Position numbers and translations under genes: made by a program. The notes under the pieces are model-generated. The model was not told the DNA's origin. It ran no database searches and was given only the letters and a program-made list of their open reading frames with translations. Of a DNA stretch of 64,000 nucleotides, positions 11,166 to 23,079 are shown one piece after another; the first letter of the stretch is position 1, and each line of letters starts with the position of its first letter. The stretch covers positions 9,489,273-9,553,272 of the forward strand of contig NC_052359.1 in NCBI RefSeq assembly GCF_009727055.1, given 5' to 3'. The DNA is from Benincasa hispida. Lineage: Eukaryota; Streptophyta; Magnoliopsida; Cucurbitales; Cucurbitaceae.

Positions 11166-12459
11166 TAAAATGAAACACATCTACAATCAACAATAACAAC
11201 TCAATCCATAAATTAATTCACATTCAACAATAATAACAACTCAATCCATTAATTGAAACATCTACAATAACACAATAACAATTTGCATAAATTATTTAAA
11301 TCATGATTTTTCAACTAATCAATCGATAATGATTAAATTAATTAAAAGAGAAAATAATAATTTAAATAAATATACAAGATAAAATAAAATAAGAAGATTA
11401 CCGGCGGCGGCGGCGGGCGGTTTTGCATTTTCCAAGCTTGAGAGCTAATGTGTCTAATCCTTCTCTTCTTAAGATATTCGAAAAAGTGTTAGTATGTGTT
11501 TTGAGAGGGGTTCATGTATAGGATTGAGTGGTACAAAATGAACTCGTATATACTTGTATCTAGATACACTCTGTAGAATTGATGACATTAATTCCTTAGT
11601 GTTCTTTTAATTACACTTGCTTTTATATTTGTTGATATACTTGCTCATTATTTTTCTTCCTTAAAATGCTTGAATATGCCTTACAATGTTTTATTTATGA
11701 TATACAAGTTAATTCATAAGTTTATGTTTATGTGTATAGTTGGGTACGTAAGGAGTAAATGTATCAGTGTTCTTTATATTTCAACTCTGTCTTTTAGTCT
11801 CCATGTTTATTTTTTTAGCTTGTTTGACTATTGAGAGAATGGAAAGTAAAAACTTAACTTTGTGACACTTTTGTAATCTTTTGACTATAGAATAGGTGTA
11901 TTTGGTTAAAAGTGACTTCAAGGATTTTGCTATGCTGTTGAGGGTGAAAAAGTTTAGAAGAGTTATTTTGTGACTATATTTGTAATTTGTTTAGATAGAT
12001 ATCATGCACTTGACATTGGTTGGAAGTTATTTTATGGATTTTTTTTATAGATATTAGTGGGTTATTTGTTTCTTCCAACTTTATTTTCTTCTATCATCCT
12101 ATGAAACACATCCAAGATGTAACTGGAAGTCCAAAGTTTTAGTTTATATGTATATCTATTTATTATTTTTATTATTTATTTCAATAGTTTTACTAAACTT
12201 TTTATTACTTAATGACTTTTTGTAGGTTGTTGAAGAACTACCAATTAATCCAATGCCTATACAATAAATACAACTAATTTGAAGTTAATTGGATTTTTAT
12301 ATCAACATTTTATAATTTATAAAGTTTAGGTTATGTTGAATCTATATGAATGATTATTAGATATTCACATTTTGATTATGTGAATTATGGATATTTCTTT
12401 TTTACTTTTAATGTGTAGTAAGGTATAAAATACAATAATAACAACATGAACATAGTTGA
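11166..12459. other. AT-rich spacer with a short direct repeat and GC patch
   Basis: Begins with imperfect direct repeats of 'tctacaat...aacaataacaactcaatcc' (11180-11290). A (cgg)n patch, 'ccggcggcggcggcgggcgg', lies at 11401-11420. Nothing coding was seen. Confidence 0.5.
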
Positions 12460-12800
12460 AAAGCTATAAAAAGTTCCTGAAATAAGCTATAAAAAATTTA
12501 TAATGATGTAGAAAGATTTTTTTTTTTTTTTTTAACATTTGATGGATCATTATAGCTTTTTTTAAACAAATAGTTATAGTTTCACATATATGTTCTAATA
12601 TACGAACAATAACCTCAAATTTTGGCTATAAAAACAATTTTATAACTTTTTCAAAATGCTATCTTACATGCTAAAAAGATGAATATAGTTTGCAAAATAC
12701 TATAAAAAGTCAAGTATTTCATAGTGTGTTACTAAATGTTATAAAAAAAATAGACTTTTTATAGCATTTTAAAAACGCTATAAAAAACCTCATACTTTTA
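12460..12800. repeat. 'gctataaaaa' motif cluster in both orientations
   Basis: GCTATAAAAA or its complement recurs near 12464, 12486, 12551, 12626, 12698, 12738, 12757 and 12776. Repeated short words in both orientations next to a CACTA-type end are typical of subterminal transposase-binding arrays, so this may belong to a CACTA-like element. This is inference only. Confidence 0.5.
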
Positions 12801-12869
12801 AGGGTTGTCACAACTTTGTAAGAACTTACGAAGTTAAAGCAAAAATTAGTCACAGAAAAAATTTCTAAA

Positions 12870-12989
12870 TGAGAGATGTTTGATAATATGGAGTTCCATC
12901 TCAAAACCAATCGACAATGAGAGGAGTAACCCATCTATCTTATAAAGAGTGTGAGTCCCCTTGGATTTTTCAATGTGGGATTCTCAACA
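12870..12989 (-). mobile_element. TRIM-like solo LTR (tentative)
   Basis: Minus strand starts TGTTGAGAATCCCACATTG and ends ...CATCTCTCA, 120 bp, containing 'actcacactctttataag'. Short plant LTRs with 'cccacattg' and 'ggttttgagatggaac' blocks are common in TRIM elements. No primer site follows it and no clean 5-bp duplication flanks it. Confidence 0.4.
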
Positions 12990-13279
12990 CTTTTGTCGTT
13001 CAGGGATTGAGAGGAAATAGTGTCGAAGAGAAGAGATGAATAGAAAGACTTTGGAGATTAGGCCAAGAAGAGATATGAAAGAAGAAATGGGGAAGGAAAG
13101 GAATACCTGAAATGTTAGCGCAACAGAGCAGACGATGATCACTGAACAATGGCCGGTGGACGGCAAGGCTAGCGTGTGACAATGGAGAGGGAGAAGTCGT
13201 GAGTGGGATCGATGTTCAAGCCAAACTCGAGAAAAATGCAGTTTATTAGGGTTTCATGTTATTTTATTATATTATAATT

Positions 13280-13470
13280 AAAAACAAAAGAAAAATTAAT
13301 GATGGCTAATAAATGTCATAGATCGATGACAGTTAAAAACTGTCATAATTTTCGAAAATATGAAAAATTCTACCTTTTTTCGCCAAAAACGCGCTTCTTT
13401 TATATTTATGACACTTTTTCTCTCGTTTGGCTACATCTTTATGTCATGGAAAGTCATTTTTATTGTAGTG
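13280..13470 (-). mobile_element. CACTA-type terminus with TGTCAT subterminal repeats
   Basis: Read from 13470 on the minus strand the sequence is CACTACAATAAAAATGAC, matching the conserved plant CACTA (En/Spm) terminal form CACTACAAnAAAA. The next 180 bases contain five or more TGTCAT/ATGACA words in both orientations (for example 13316, 13330, 13342, 13410, 13443). The partner terminus was not found, so the element is partial or its left end is degraded. A short hairpin, 'gacagttaaaaactgtc', lies near 13328-13344. Confidence 0.65.
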
Positions 13471-13786
13471 TTGAACAGTTTGGGCTGGAGTTTTACACGT
13501 GTTTTGTTGCTCAGATTGGAAAAATAAACACAAAAATAAAAATAAATAAACAGAAGCTTTCGGCCATGGGAGGTGAACCACATAGAAAGTGGGAAAGATA
13601 GAAAGAGAAGAAGAAAAAGAAGAAGAAGACCACTTGGAGAGAAAATAGTGTTTTGGTTAGTACAACAACCGTAAATGTAGAGGGAGGAAAACAAGTAGGA
13701 CATTGAAACTAGTATTTATAAAAGTAATTACAATTGGTAGTATTTTTAAGAATAATAACCAAGTATATAACATCATTTTAAAAAAA

Positions 13787-13977
13787 TTGCAAATATAGTC
13801 AAGTCTATCAGCGATACTTCTATCGCTGATAGACTTTTGTTAATAGACTCTTAACATTGATATGGTCTATCACTGATGGACTCTTACCAATAATATAGAT
13901 AGACTATTTAAATTTGGTCATATTTATAATTTTTTTAACATCTGCTAATACTTTGGGTCTAATGTCTATATTTGCAA
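13787..13977. mobile_element. MITE with exact 12-bp terminal inverted repeats
   Basis: TTGCAAATATAG at 13787-13798 is the exact reverse complement of 13966-13977. The interior holds the 'ctatcagcgata...tatcgctgatagac' palindrome and further gatagac words. No coding capacity. A target duplication is not obvious. Confidence 0.65.
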
Positions 13978-16673
13978 CTGTTCCAATTTATAATTACTTT
14001 TGGAAATAGTATGACCATGTACAGTATGACCATATTTTTCTGCTGTATACATCAAGTTGCTCCATATATAGTATGACCACATTCAAGTACCAATTTGGTG
14101 AAGTTTTATACTAATGAATGCATGTGATTTTATTTATGCCATATTTTTCAAGTTGCTAAATTTCTCATGATTTTATTTATGCGATAGTTTTCAAGTATCT
14201 AAATTTCTCATGATTCATATATGTTTACAGAAATCGAATGTCTATTCAATATGATTATATAGTTTTGTAAAATTATTTTCCTATAAAATTCCATCACTCT
14301 CCCAACATTTTAAATTTATTTTTTTCACCAGGTTGCTCTTGAATTTCAATACGAGTTAGGTGATAAGAAGTTGCCACTTGTTTCTAACTTTAGGTTTTGT
14401 TTTGTTTGGATATTTGGTAGAATCTAGAATTAATAATATTTATGGCAAATATCATCCTCTACACGTGTTTCTAGCTTTCAATAACCTAAAATGCCCTTTG
14501 GAAGATCCCAACTCCGTCTACACGTATTCCTTTTTTTTAGATTTATTCTAAAGAATTGATTCTATACTTTTTTTTCCTTCCAAATTTTCATACTTTATAT
14601 CTTTTATTAGGTTTACATTGTTTCTAAAAGAAAATCTAATATCATATCTATCCTTCTTTCTCTAAATCTTCTACAAACTTATTATCCAAACATTATATTA
14701 TATTTCAAATCTAAAATCTGAACAGGCAAGCTTGAACCCATGAAGTTAGAGCAACTTGGTCAATGACAACATTGGAATCCTAAACTGGTACTATCGTGGA
14801 TGCTGGATTACAAAGTTGCTGACCCAATTTGGCTTCAAGCTTTGATATATATTGGCTCACCAATGTAGTTTGGCTCTTCAAACTTTTTGAAGTTGGTGTC
14901 AGCGTTTATTCTTCGAAATTCTAATGGTTGTATCGATGCCTTGCCGCCAAGAGTTTTCGTCTTCATGCCTTCGGAATCCTTTCCACACTAAACTTGTTGC
15001 CATTTTTTAAGGGAAGTTTACTTGTTCATAATTTTGGAGTCTCCTTTTTAGAAGTGGAATTTGGCTCTACCTCAATCATTCAAGCTCTTCAGAGTTTGAA
15101 TTCTTTTATCAACAATGTTGGCTTTTGGATTGAAGGTTTTGAAGAAGTTTTATCCTACTTTTTGAACTTTATCTCAATTTTGCAAATCGTTCTTGTAATT
15201 AGCCTGCTCATTTACAGCTTCTCATGGACCCCGATCTATTTGTCTCCATCTCTATGGGGTAATTCCTTCACCACTTGGTTGTCAATTTTAGCTGAGATTG
15301 ATGATGCACCAATAAAATGTACTTTTTCACTAATATATTGAATTTATTCCTTATCTTTGTTAACTTTTTCTTTCAAATACACTATATTTAAAAAAATAGT
15401 GCGCTTAGTTATGTTGTATTTGTGGGGTTTAGCCTCAAGGACTAATATTTATTTATGTTTAATATAGTGTATATCTATATGCTGATGTTTTTATCACATT
15501 GAAGTAGGGTGCAAATACAAGGTAATATGTGTTGTTGATAATCATATTGAAATTACTTGCTCGCTTTTATTGAATAGTATATAACGATACACAATTTTTA
15601 GTTTTTTTTTAGAATATATAGTGTATTTGTGGTGTATTGGAGACTAATAATTATTTTGATTGCAAAATATTTGTGTGTGAAAATATTATGTTTTTTCGAT
15701 AGTTAATAGATATATTTTTTTTAGGATTATAGTTTATAGAATCTTGATTGTTAGTATTTAAATTTTAGATTTTTTGAATTATAATTTTTAAATATTCGAT
15801 TTTTTTTAATAGGTAATGAAATGTTGGTTGTTATGATTTGAGTTTTATATTTTTTTTTTTTGAATTAGGGATATTTTGGTCAATTATTAATTCGTAATTA
15901 ATAATTCTAAAATTTGCTCTGTCATTCTTCTAATTTCAAAACTTTTTTGCTATTTTTTTAAAATGAAATGTTATATTTTGCTATTTCTTTTGTCATCCAT
16001 ATTTAATTCAAGTTAAGTTTCAAGTGTAAGGAAAAGTTTGGTTGTAGGCTCCCGTGCAGGTCTACTGTCGTTATAGTCCATCCTAGGTTAAGATAAAGTA
16101 ATTTGGAGCCGTGCGTGACAATTTTCTTTCATCTCTCCATCTGAGACCTTAAATTAGAATTGATCATGTTGTTTCAAAAGTATGGGATTTTATGGATTGC
16201 TTTTTTTTTTTTTTTTTTTTGTCAATTTATAACCCGTCAAGTTGTATCAATTTTACTTTTAAACTTTTTTTTCTTTTGAAAATAAACTTTAGTCCATCAA
16301 TCTAAAACAAGATTGTTCATTTTAAAACATCAAAATGCAAGGAAACACCAAACTTAATCTTCAACAACCAAAATGTATTTTGAGTTTCTCAAGAGTGTAC
16401 TAGGTAATTTATTAGAAAAATTATTGGCAAGGACTATAATAATTTTTTATTAGAGTTTTGAGCTCAAAATAGAAAAACTATATATAAAATTTCAAGAACC
16501 AAAATTGAATTTATCACAAATAACTATACTTAGTGCGAGTGCTTATCGTTTATCAGAAGCATTAAACTCTCGTAAGATAAGAAGGTTTTTTAACGTGAAA
16601 TGGTCATAACTATACTTATTAATAGTCTGGTTGTCATTTGTGATGCCCTTTTCCTCCATCTATTTGGTATGTA
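13978..16673. other. AT-rich spacer, no gene recognised
   Basis: An open stretch at 14928-15341 (137 codons) has no ATG and resembles no family I know; its composition differs from the AT-rich flanks (about 14720-15340 is less AT-rich), so it may be old transposon coding sequence. Poly-T of 22 at 16201-16222. Nothing else supported. Confidence 0.4.
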
Positions 16674-17124
16674 TGTTAGCATAAATTCTTTATATCTATA
16701 TTGAATAGATAAACTCTAGGATCATTCATGTCAAATTGTAGAGAATAACGTACCGGATTCCATTACAAAATTGATGATAGTTTCAAGATGATGATGGATG
16801 ACTATGGTCTTCCTCAACCAAAACTCCGAATGCCCTTAGTGGGATCTCTCTCTAGATGGGATTCGTATATCGGAGACCATAGCCTAAGGTCTCTTTATAT
16901 ATCAATTAGGGTTCTCATTAAACCCTAATTAACTAGAAAGCCCAATTAACTAGAAATGGGCTTTTATCCATTAAGTCCATACTCAATTAGGAATCTAGGG
17001 CCTTAATTAATTAGATCACATAATTGGGCCCAATCTAATTAAATAACCCAATGTGATAAATTATTAATCCACATACATAGCCCATACTTTAATTAAACAT
17101 ATTATGATTTAAATATGTCTAACA
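16674..17124 (-). repeat. 3' LTR of the 16.7-22.0 kb copia element
   Basis: Starts TGTTAGCATAAATTC on the plus strand and ends ATGTCTAACA. It aligns throughout with 21572-22029 but lacks a roughly 25-base piece near 'aagaaagactgagtgc' found in the right copy, and has other small indels. Differences between copies are scattered, indicating a moderately old insertion. Confidence 0.9.
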
Positions 17125-17140
17125 ATCTCCCACTTTGGCT
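17125..17140 (-). other. Polypurine tract
   Basis: Minus strand reads CCAAAGTGGGAGAT immediately before the 3' LTR start TGTTAGAC. AAGTGGGAGAT is the usual polypurine primer for plus-strand DNA synthesis in plant copia elements. Confidence 0.8.
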
Positions 17141-17555
17141 ATGTCTATGTACCTAATATAATTAAATCTCATAAACCTTAAGCGCGCATAAACAGGATAT
17201 TTCAATAATAGAATTCCCCTTTAGTTCAATCTGGTCCATCTCCTGTATGAGCATGGAATCAAGGCGGCTTTCGTCACTACCTTTGTAACTAAACCTTCCT
17301 TGATCACCAATTCCAATACATTCAATGACATAGATCAAGTATGGATGGATAGCATGGAAACTACATACAAAGTGATCTAGATCATGCCTGTTTCCAACTT
17401 GTCCAAATTTCTTAATGAGATCATTCTAAAAAACTTTATGCTAAACTGCATGCATGATAAACAAGTGTCAAATAAAAACATAAACCATCAAACTTTATTC
17501 TATATAGAAAATAAACAAAATAAGGTTAAAGAACATTCCTCAAAACAAACTCCCA

Positions 17556-18535
17556 CTAAACCATGGAATCAGAAAAGTGACTAAACCATGTAGTAACATG
17601 CTCATGAAAAACTTTAGGTGGTAAACCTTTAGTCAATGGATCTGCCACCATAGAATTTGTTCCTATGTGTTTTATCGAAATTTGACCATTCTGAACTCTT
17701 TCTTTAACAACTAGAAACTTCACGTCTACATGCTTTGACTTCGTATTGCTTCTGTTGTTGTTGGAATACATCACAGCCGACTTATTGTCACAAAATAATT
17801 TTAGTGATTTTCTATGCCAACCACTATCCGCAGCCCATGACAAAATTTCGCAACCATATTCCATGATTGGATACCTCATAACATGCTATAAACTCCGCAG
17901 CCATGGTAGAAGAAGCCTAAAGTGTTTTTAACACTTTTTCCAAGAACAATCCACCAGCCAACATGAAGATATAGCTGAAGTGGATCGCAAAGTGTCTTGA
18001 TATCCAACATAATCAGAATCAGAATACCCAATGATTTCCAAAACTTCTGATTTCCGATAAGCGAGCATATAATCTTTGTTCTCTGTAAATACTCATAACC
18101 CGTTTGGTTGCTTTCCATATGATCCATCCCCGGTTTACTCAAATATCTGCTTAGTATTCCAATTATGAACGCAAATCTTGGACGCGTACATACTTGAGCT
18201 AACATTAGACTGCAATGGCCGATGTATTAAGGAACTTCTGCATCTCCTTAGCTCGAGTGTTGGTCTTGGGCATTGACTTAAATGAATTGATCACCTTTAG
18301 CGATCGGGTATCTCCGGTGCACAATCTTTCATGCCAAATCTTCTTAAGATTCTTATCAATGTATTCTTTTGTGACATCTCAAAAACACTTGAGAACGATT
18401 CGCAGTATTTCAATTCCTAATACAAAAGAAGCATCACCAAAGATCCTTCATCTTCAAAATTTCTTTGAGAAATCTCTTAGTGTCATGCAATAACCTAGAT
18501 CATTACTAGCTATGAGTATGTCATCAACATATAAC
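17556..18535 (-). pseudogene. Copia reverse transcriptase C-part and RNase H remains
   Basis: Minus-strand reading shows the YVDD polymerase box at 18520-18531, then a segment like 'CTRPRFAFIIGILSRYLSKPG' near 18125-18195 (cf. TRPDIAF.V..LSRY), then the RNase H end at 17556-17879 with the motifs LFCDNKSAV, SKHVDVKF, ADPLTKGL and VF..H. Frames change at least twice between them. Family-typical order; not functional. Confidence 0.85.
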
Positions 18536-18885
18536 ACCAGAAAAATTGATCTTCTCCCACTAAACTTGTAATATACACAATCTTCCAGCAATGTTCATCC
18601 TTAAACCAAATGAGGTTATCACTTCATGGAATTTATGATACCATTGACGAGAGGCTTGCTTGAGACCGTAGATGGATTCTTAATTGCACACTATAGACTT
18701 TGAATTATCAAGACACAAAGTTTTCTGATTGCACCATATAAATCGTCTCATCAATGTTCCCATTGAGAAATGCAGTTTTTACATCCATCTGGTGTAGCTC
18801 TAAATCAAAGTGAGCTACCAGTGCCATGATTACCTAAAAGAGTCTTTCGATGAAACCGGAGAGAAAGTCTCTTTGTAATCAATGC

Positions 18886-19137
18886 CTACCTTTTAAGTAA
18901 AACCTTTGCAACAAGACGACGCCTTATATCTTTCGATATTTCCATGTGAATCCCTTTTAGTTTTAATATCCATTTACAACCTATGGGTTTCACTCCTAAT
19001 GGCAGTTCGACAAGTTCCCAAACGTTATTGTCTTTCATGGATTTATTTCTTTTCTCCATAGCACTTATCCACTTTTGAGAGTTAGAACTTTGTAAATCTT
19101 GTTGGAAGTTGATTGGATCATCTTCCATTATGCCCAC
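18886..19137 (-). pseudogene. Copia reverse transcriptase N-terminal fragment
   Basis: Minus-strand reading includes 'WISAMEKRNKSMKDNNVWELVELPLGVKPIGCKWILKLK', here split by me into the family motifs W..AM..E..S...N..WELV.LP.G.KPIGCKW. This is the entry to the copia polymerase domain. It continues in other frames toward the YVDD box at 18520. Confidence 0.85.
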
Positions 19138-19337
19138 ATCATACTAATGTCCTTGAAGAACACAATATAATCATCTGGAATTGCACTTCTTCTCTCTCTA
19201 GTGGATCTTCTTAGTGGCACTTCTTGAGGTTGTTGAGTTTGAACTTCAGGTTCAACAACGAGGACTTCAATGTTGTTCTTGTTCTATAATTGGTTCAATA
19301 ATGAAGTCAGGAATTGGAGCCTGAACATCATTTATAA

Positions 19338-19818
19338 TCACATGAGGAAAAGAAACAAATTCCTCTTCAAAGACAATTTCCTTATTATTTTCCCCCCAAA
19401 CTCAACATCCTCAAGGAATCTAGCATTTCCTGTCTCAAACAATAATCTAAAAGTGGGATCATAAAACTTGAAACCTCGAGAGTTCCAGCTAATAGTTTCT
19501 TGAGTCCAATTTTCTTTCATTAGGCCTATAAAGCCTAGCCTCAGCTGGACAACCCCATATGTAAAGATGCCTAATACTAGGCTTCTTTCCTGTCCACAAC
19601 TCATAAGGAGTTTTGGCTATTGCTTTACTAAGTACCCTATTAAGGATATATGTTGCAGTCTTTAGTGCCTCACCCCAAAGGGAATCTGGTAGAGAAGAAT
19701 GACTAATCATACTTCTTACCATATCCTTAAGTGTTCTATTTCGCCTTTTCGCTACACCATTCATGTTAGGTTTGCCTGGCATAGTGTACCCTCTTAAGGA
19801 TATAAGTACTAGATGCAA
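19338..19818 (-). pseudogene. Copia integrase C-terminal fragment
   Basis: Minus strand carries [19 protein letters not shown], the conserved 'MPGTP..NGVAERRN' region of copia integrase containing the last catalytic-domain helix, then '[16 protein letters not shown]', 'TPYELW.GKKPS...L..WGC.AEARLY'. The aspartates of the DDE core, which lie upstream, are absent because gag sequence precedes this directly. Confidence 0.85.
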
Positions 19819-20090
19819 AGTAAATTTTCATTTATCTCGATATCAAGTGTCTTTAATTTACTACGAAATTGGACATTTCCATAATGTACTCCCTTATGTT
19901 TTCATTGCCCTTATACCTCATAGAAGTTAAAGAAGTCAAAAGACTACTTGCTTCCCCTTTTCATTTTTTAGCAAAATATTTCTCAATTTGAGCAAGGAAC
20001 TTATTGGCATTTTCACTTTCCATGATAAAGCCCCGAAAAGACTCCGGAATGGAGTGCCTAATGATCATCAGACACATGCGATTTGACCGT
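19819..20090 (-). pseudogene. Copia gag fragment fused to integrase
   Basis: Minus-strand translation in mixed frames gives 'ESFRGFIMESENANKFLAQIEKYF' type gag sequence and 'SLTSMRYKGNENIREYIMEMSN'. These are typical of plant copia UBN2/gag capsid domains. In an intact element about 1.5 kb (rest of gag, zinc knuckle, protease, integrase zinc finger and core) should separate this from TMPGKP at about 19760-19815; here they are neighbours, showing a deletion. Confidence 0.7.
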
Positions 20091-21559
20091 TCCCACTTCT
20101 CATATTAGTCGTATTTGACTGTTCCTTAGTAGAAGTAGGTTTATCAGTCCTTAATGCAAGGTCCAAATCCATACTGAAACAATAAACAACAAAACATATG
20201 CTCACAACTAAAACATAACAAAATAATTTCACATATGTGGTGAGCTCCTTTAACAAGATACCTAGTACAACATTGATGTCCAGCCTTTGGGCAAAAAACA
20301 CCAACTGTAAATAGTACTCTCAACGTAGTAATCAAAGTACTAACAATTAACCTGTCAAAAAATAGTCTTTCTTTGGACCGACTATTTTTCACATGAGCAA
20401 TCCTTATAATTTCCACATACTTATTACCACATGCATACCCACAATTTGGCCAAATAATTATCTTCCTTTGGGCCGATAATTATCCGCATAAATTCATGAA
20501 TATGCACATCTTATATTTCATAATTAAAACGATCTAGATAATAGAGGCTACTTTGGTAACATATTATTTTTGACTAATTCAATCTAAAATATAAGATACA
20601 ATAATATAATAATATTATTGTAACAAAAATAAAGGAGGAAGAACACCAAATAGTCTTTTACAAATTCACTTAATAATTGCATATACATAATACAATTAAA
20701 ATAACATAAACATGTGAATATCACAAAAACAATCAAATTGTAGATTTTAATTCACAAACTTATCAATCAAGAACTAAGAACTTTTCAAGAATTTCACCAA
20801 GTTATTAATCAATAAAACTTAGATTCACTAAATTCAATCATTTTTTTTTCGAAACTCATATTCATCAATTAAGTATTAACATAACTTTTCAGTTAAAAAA
20901 AAAGGAAAAAATAGCGACAATATTAATTTTCCATTACTAATCAAATTTAAAACCAAACTCATAAAGTCATTCATTAAGAATTAAAGAAAAAACTGATAAT
21001 TAAAACAAGAACTGCCGGCAAGACTTTAATTGGTAATTGACCGATACCTTTACCCAACGGCAACTGCAGTCAGTCATTAACTGAAAATCTTGATGGCTAA
21101 AACTTGTAGTAACTAAAGACCTAACTCCTTCGATCAGTCTTTAACTTTTTTCCAGTAGATTTCATCACATTTGTAGACTTTTGTCAAGAATGTTGAAGTG
21201 AACATCCTTCATTTTGACAATAATAGAACTAATTTTTTCTTAAAAAAACTTTAGGAACCACGTTCAATCAAAATAATCAACCAAAAAAAAAAAACACTTT
21301 AATCCATCACTAGCACATCATTCATAATCGGTGTTGGGTATACCAAATACCATAGATAAAAATACGAGTTGCAAGAACACATATTGTCAAAGAAAAAAAT
21401 GACCGCCAAGATTTCCATCCTACCATCAATGAGTTACAATGCTGCTACAGTAAGCTGACCATTTTTTAAAAAAAATTCTTTAAATTCTTTATCGAAACCA
21501 ATATTTAATCAACATACCAATGAAAATGCATAAACTAACAATCCAACATGAAATTCATT
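20091..21559 (-). other. Copia leader and degraded 5' internal region
   Basis: AT-rich, frames closed throughout. It lies between the primer site and the surviving gag fragment. No domain was recognised in short open stretches such as 20144-20416. Confidence 0.5.
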
Positions 21560-21571
21560 CTCTGATACACT
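21560..21571 (-). other. Copia primer binding site, one base short
   Basis: Minus strand reads AGTGTATCAGAG next to the LTR; the family consensus is TGGTATCAGAG (initiator tRNA-Met). One G appears lost. Confidence 0.75.
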
Positions 21572-22029
21572 TGTTAGCATAAATTCTTTATATCTATATT
21601 GAATAGATAAACCCTAGGATCATTCATGTCAAATTGTCAAGAATAACATACCGGATTCCATTGCAAAATTGAAGATAACTTCAAGATGATGATGGATGAT
21701 TATGGTCTTCCTCAACCAAAACTCCGAATCCCTTAATGGAATCTCCCTCTAGATGGGATTCAAGAAAGACTGAGTGCTTATATTGTTTTGGTATATCGGG
21801 ACCATAGCCTAAGGTCTCTTTATATACTAGTTTAATTAGGGTTCCCATTAAGCCCTAATTAACTAGAATGGGCTTCTACCATTAAGTCCATTATCAATTA
21901 GGAATCTAGGGCCTTAATTAATTAGATCACATAGCCCAATCTAATAAATAACCCAATATGATAAATTATTAATCCACATACATAGCCCATACTTTAATTA
22001 AACATATTATTATTTAAATATGTCTAACA
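21572..22029 (-). repeat. 5' LTR of the 16.7-22.0 kb copia element
   Basis: 458 bp, TGTTAGC...CTAACA on the plus strand. Followed on the right by the target duplication ATGTA. See the element entry for the comparison with the left copy. Confidence 0.9.
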
Positions 22030-22604
22030 ATGTACTTAAAGAAACGTTAGAAATGTCTTGTCATTGTGAACCTGAGGCTTAGCGGTACTCGGCTCCCTTT
22101 CTTTGCAGCTTGGGCTAGTGATCACAACATAACACCACTTCACTTGCTTCACCAATGGAAGTTGTCAAGCCTGCTATTTTTGTTTTTAATTTGATAATTA
22201 ATTGAGTCAAAAATTAACCCTATGGTTAAAAAAGATTATTATAAAATAGAGATCAAATAAAAATTTTAATAGTTAGCTAAGTCCAAGAGCGGGTATGAGA
22301 TTTTCTAGAAGTTCATTGGAAAAATTAGATTTTAAAAACAGCTAAAACGAAGAAACAATGACCCATTTTCGATGATAAAGAAGAGAAAAACAATTATCTA
22401 TGGGAGAATGTATGTTCTTTTGCTGGCAATTGGTGTTTAAGTTATAGCCCAACTATAATTTCTTTGAACTGAATGCTTATATGTAATTTTATGATCCTTT
22501 TCCCCATTGCTATCCTCTAGCCACTCTCGTTTATTCTTGTTTTTGAGCTATTCGAAAACTTCCTCTTTAATTTTCTGATTTAATGAATGAAATAGAGTTG
22601 GGAT
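22030..22604. other. Spacer between two copia elements
   Basis: Contains the 22030-22034 target duplication and then ordinary AT-rich sequence. Nothing coding or structured was seen. Confidence 0.5.
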
Positions 22605-23042
22605 TTGAGCATTAAACTCAAATTGTCAGGTTTTTGGGTGTTTTTAGCAGGCATTTGGAAGGTCAAACGATATTCAAATTAAATGTGTGACTATGGATGT
22701 TAATGCTCCGGATGTGTACTTTATGATGATTCAAGTCTCAAGTTGTTTGGTGCTTTCTTAGAAAAGTTATAACAGTTTAAGTAACAAGGGGTCAAGAATT
22801 ACTGCAACTTTTTGAAATTGTGTCTAATTATTGTAATCTCTTTCATTTTCTTTTATTAGTGATTTATTGAATAAATTTAGGGAACACTTTGTGAGACTAT
22901 ATATAGTGATATTGTGATCTTTGCCAAGACAGGTAGAAAGAAATCAACAGAAGATTGAGTATTAGTGTCCATACTTTATTCTTTCTCTCTTCAATAAAAA
23001 GCTTCACCACTCAAATAATTTTGTTTTTTTTTTTTTTTATCA
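22605..23042 (+). repeat. 5' LTR of the 22.6-27.5 kb copia element
   Basis: Begins ...TTGAGCATTAAACTC and ends with a long T run and ATCA. The terminal TG is eroded compared with the 3' copy (TGTTGAGC). A TATA-like 'actatatatagtg' lies near 22898-22910. Confidence 0.85.
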
Positions 23043-23045
23043 ATT

Positions 23046-23056
23046 TGGTATCAGAG
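23046..23056 (+). other. Copia primer binding site
   Basis: TGGTATCAGAG, exact match to the copia initiator-tRNA-Met primer form, three bases after the 5' LTR. Confidence 0.9.
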
Positions 23057-23079
23057 ATATGTCGAACCATGGGAGCAAG

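Larger units (their letters stand above)
16674..22029 (-). mobile_element. Complete Ty1-copia retrotransposon, internally deleted
   Basis: Bounded by two LTRs (16674-17124 and 21572-22029) of about 455 bp and an exact 5-bp target duplication ATGTA (16669-16673 and 22030-22034). It runs on the minus strand: primer site at 21560-21571 beside the right LTR, polypurine tract at 17125-17140 beside the left LTR. Between them, in element order, come a gag fragment, integrase C-terminal part, reverse transcriptase and RNase H. The zinc knuckle, protease and integrase core are missing, and all frames are broken, so it is non-autonomous. Confidence 0.9.

Noticed and set aside
14928..15341. 137-codon open stretch that could be a membrane-like protein
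   Set aside because: No ATG anywhere in it and no recognised motif; hydrophobicity is explained by T-rich codons. The opposite strand reads weakly like transposon gag but is closed.
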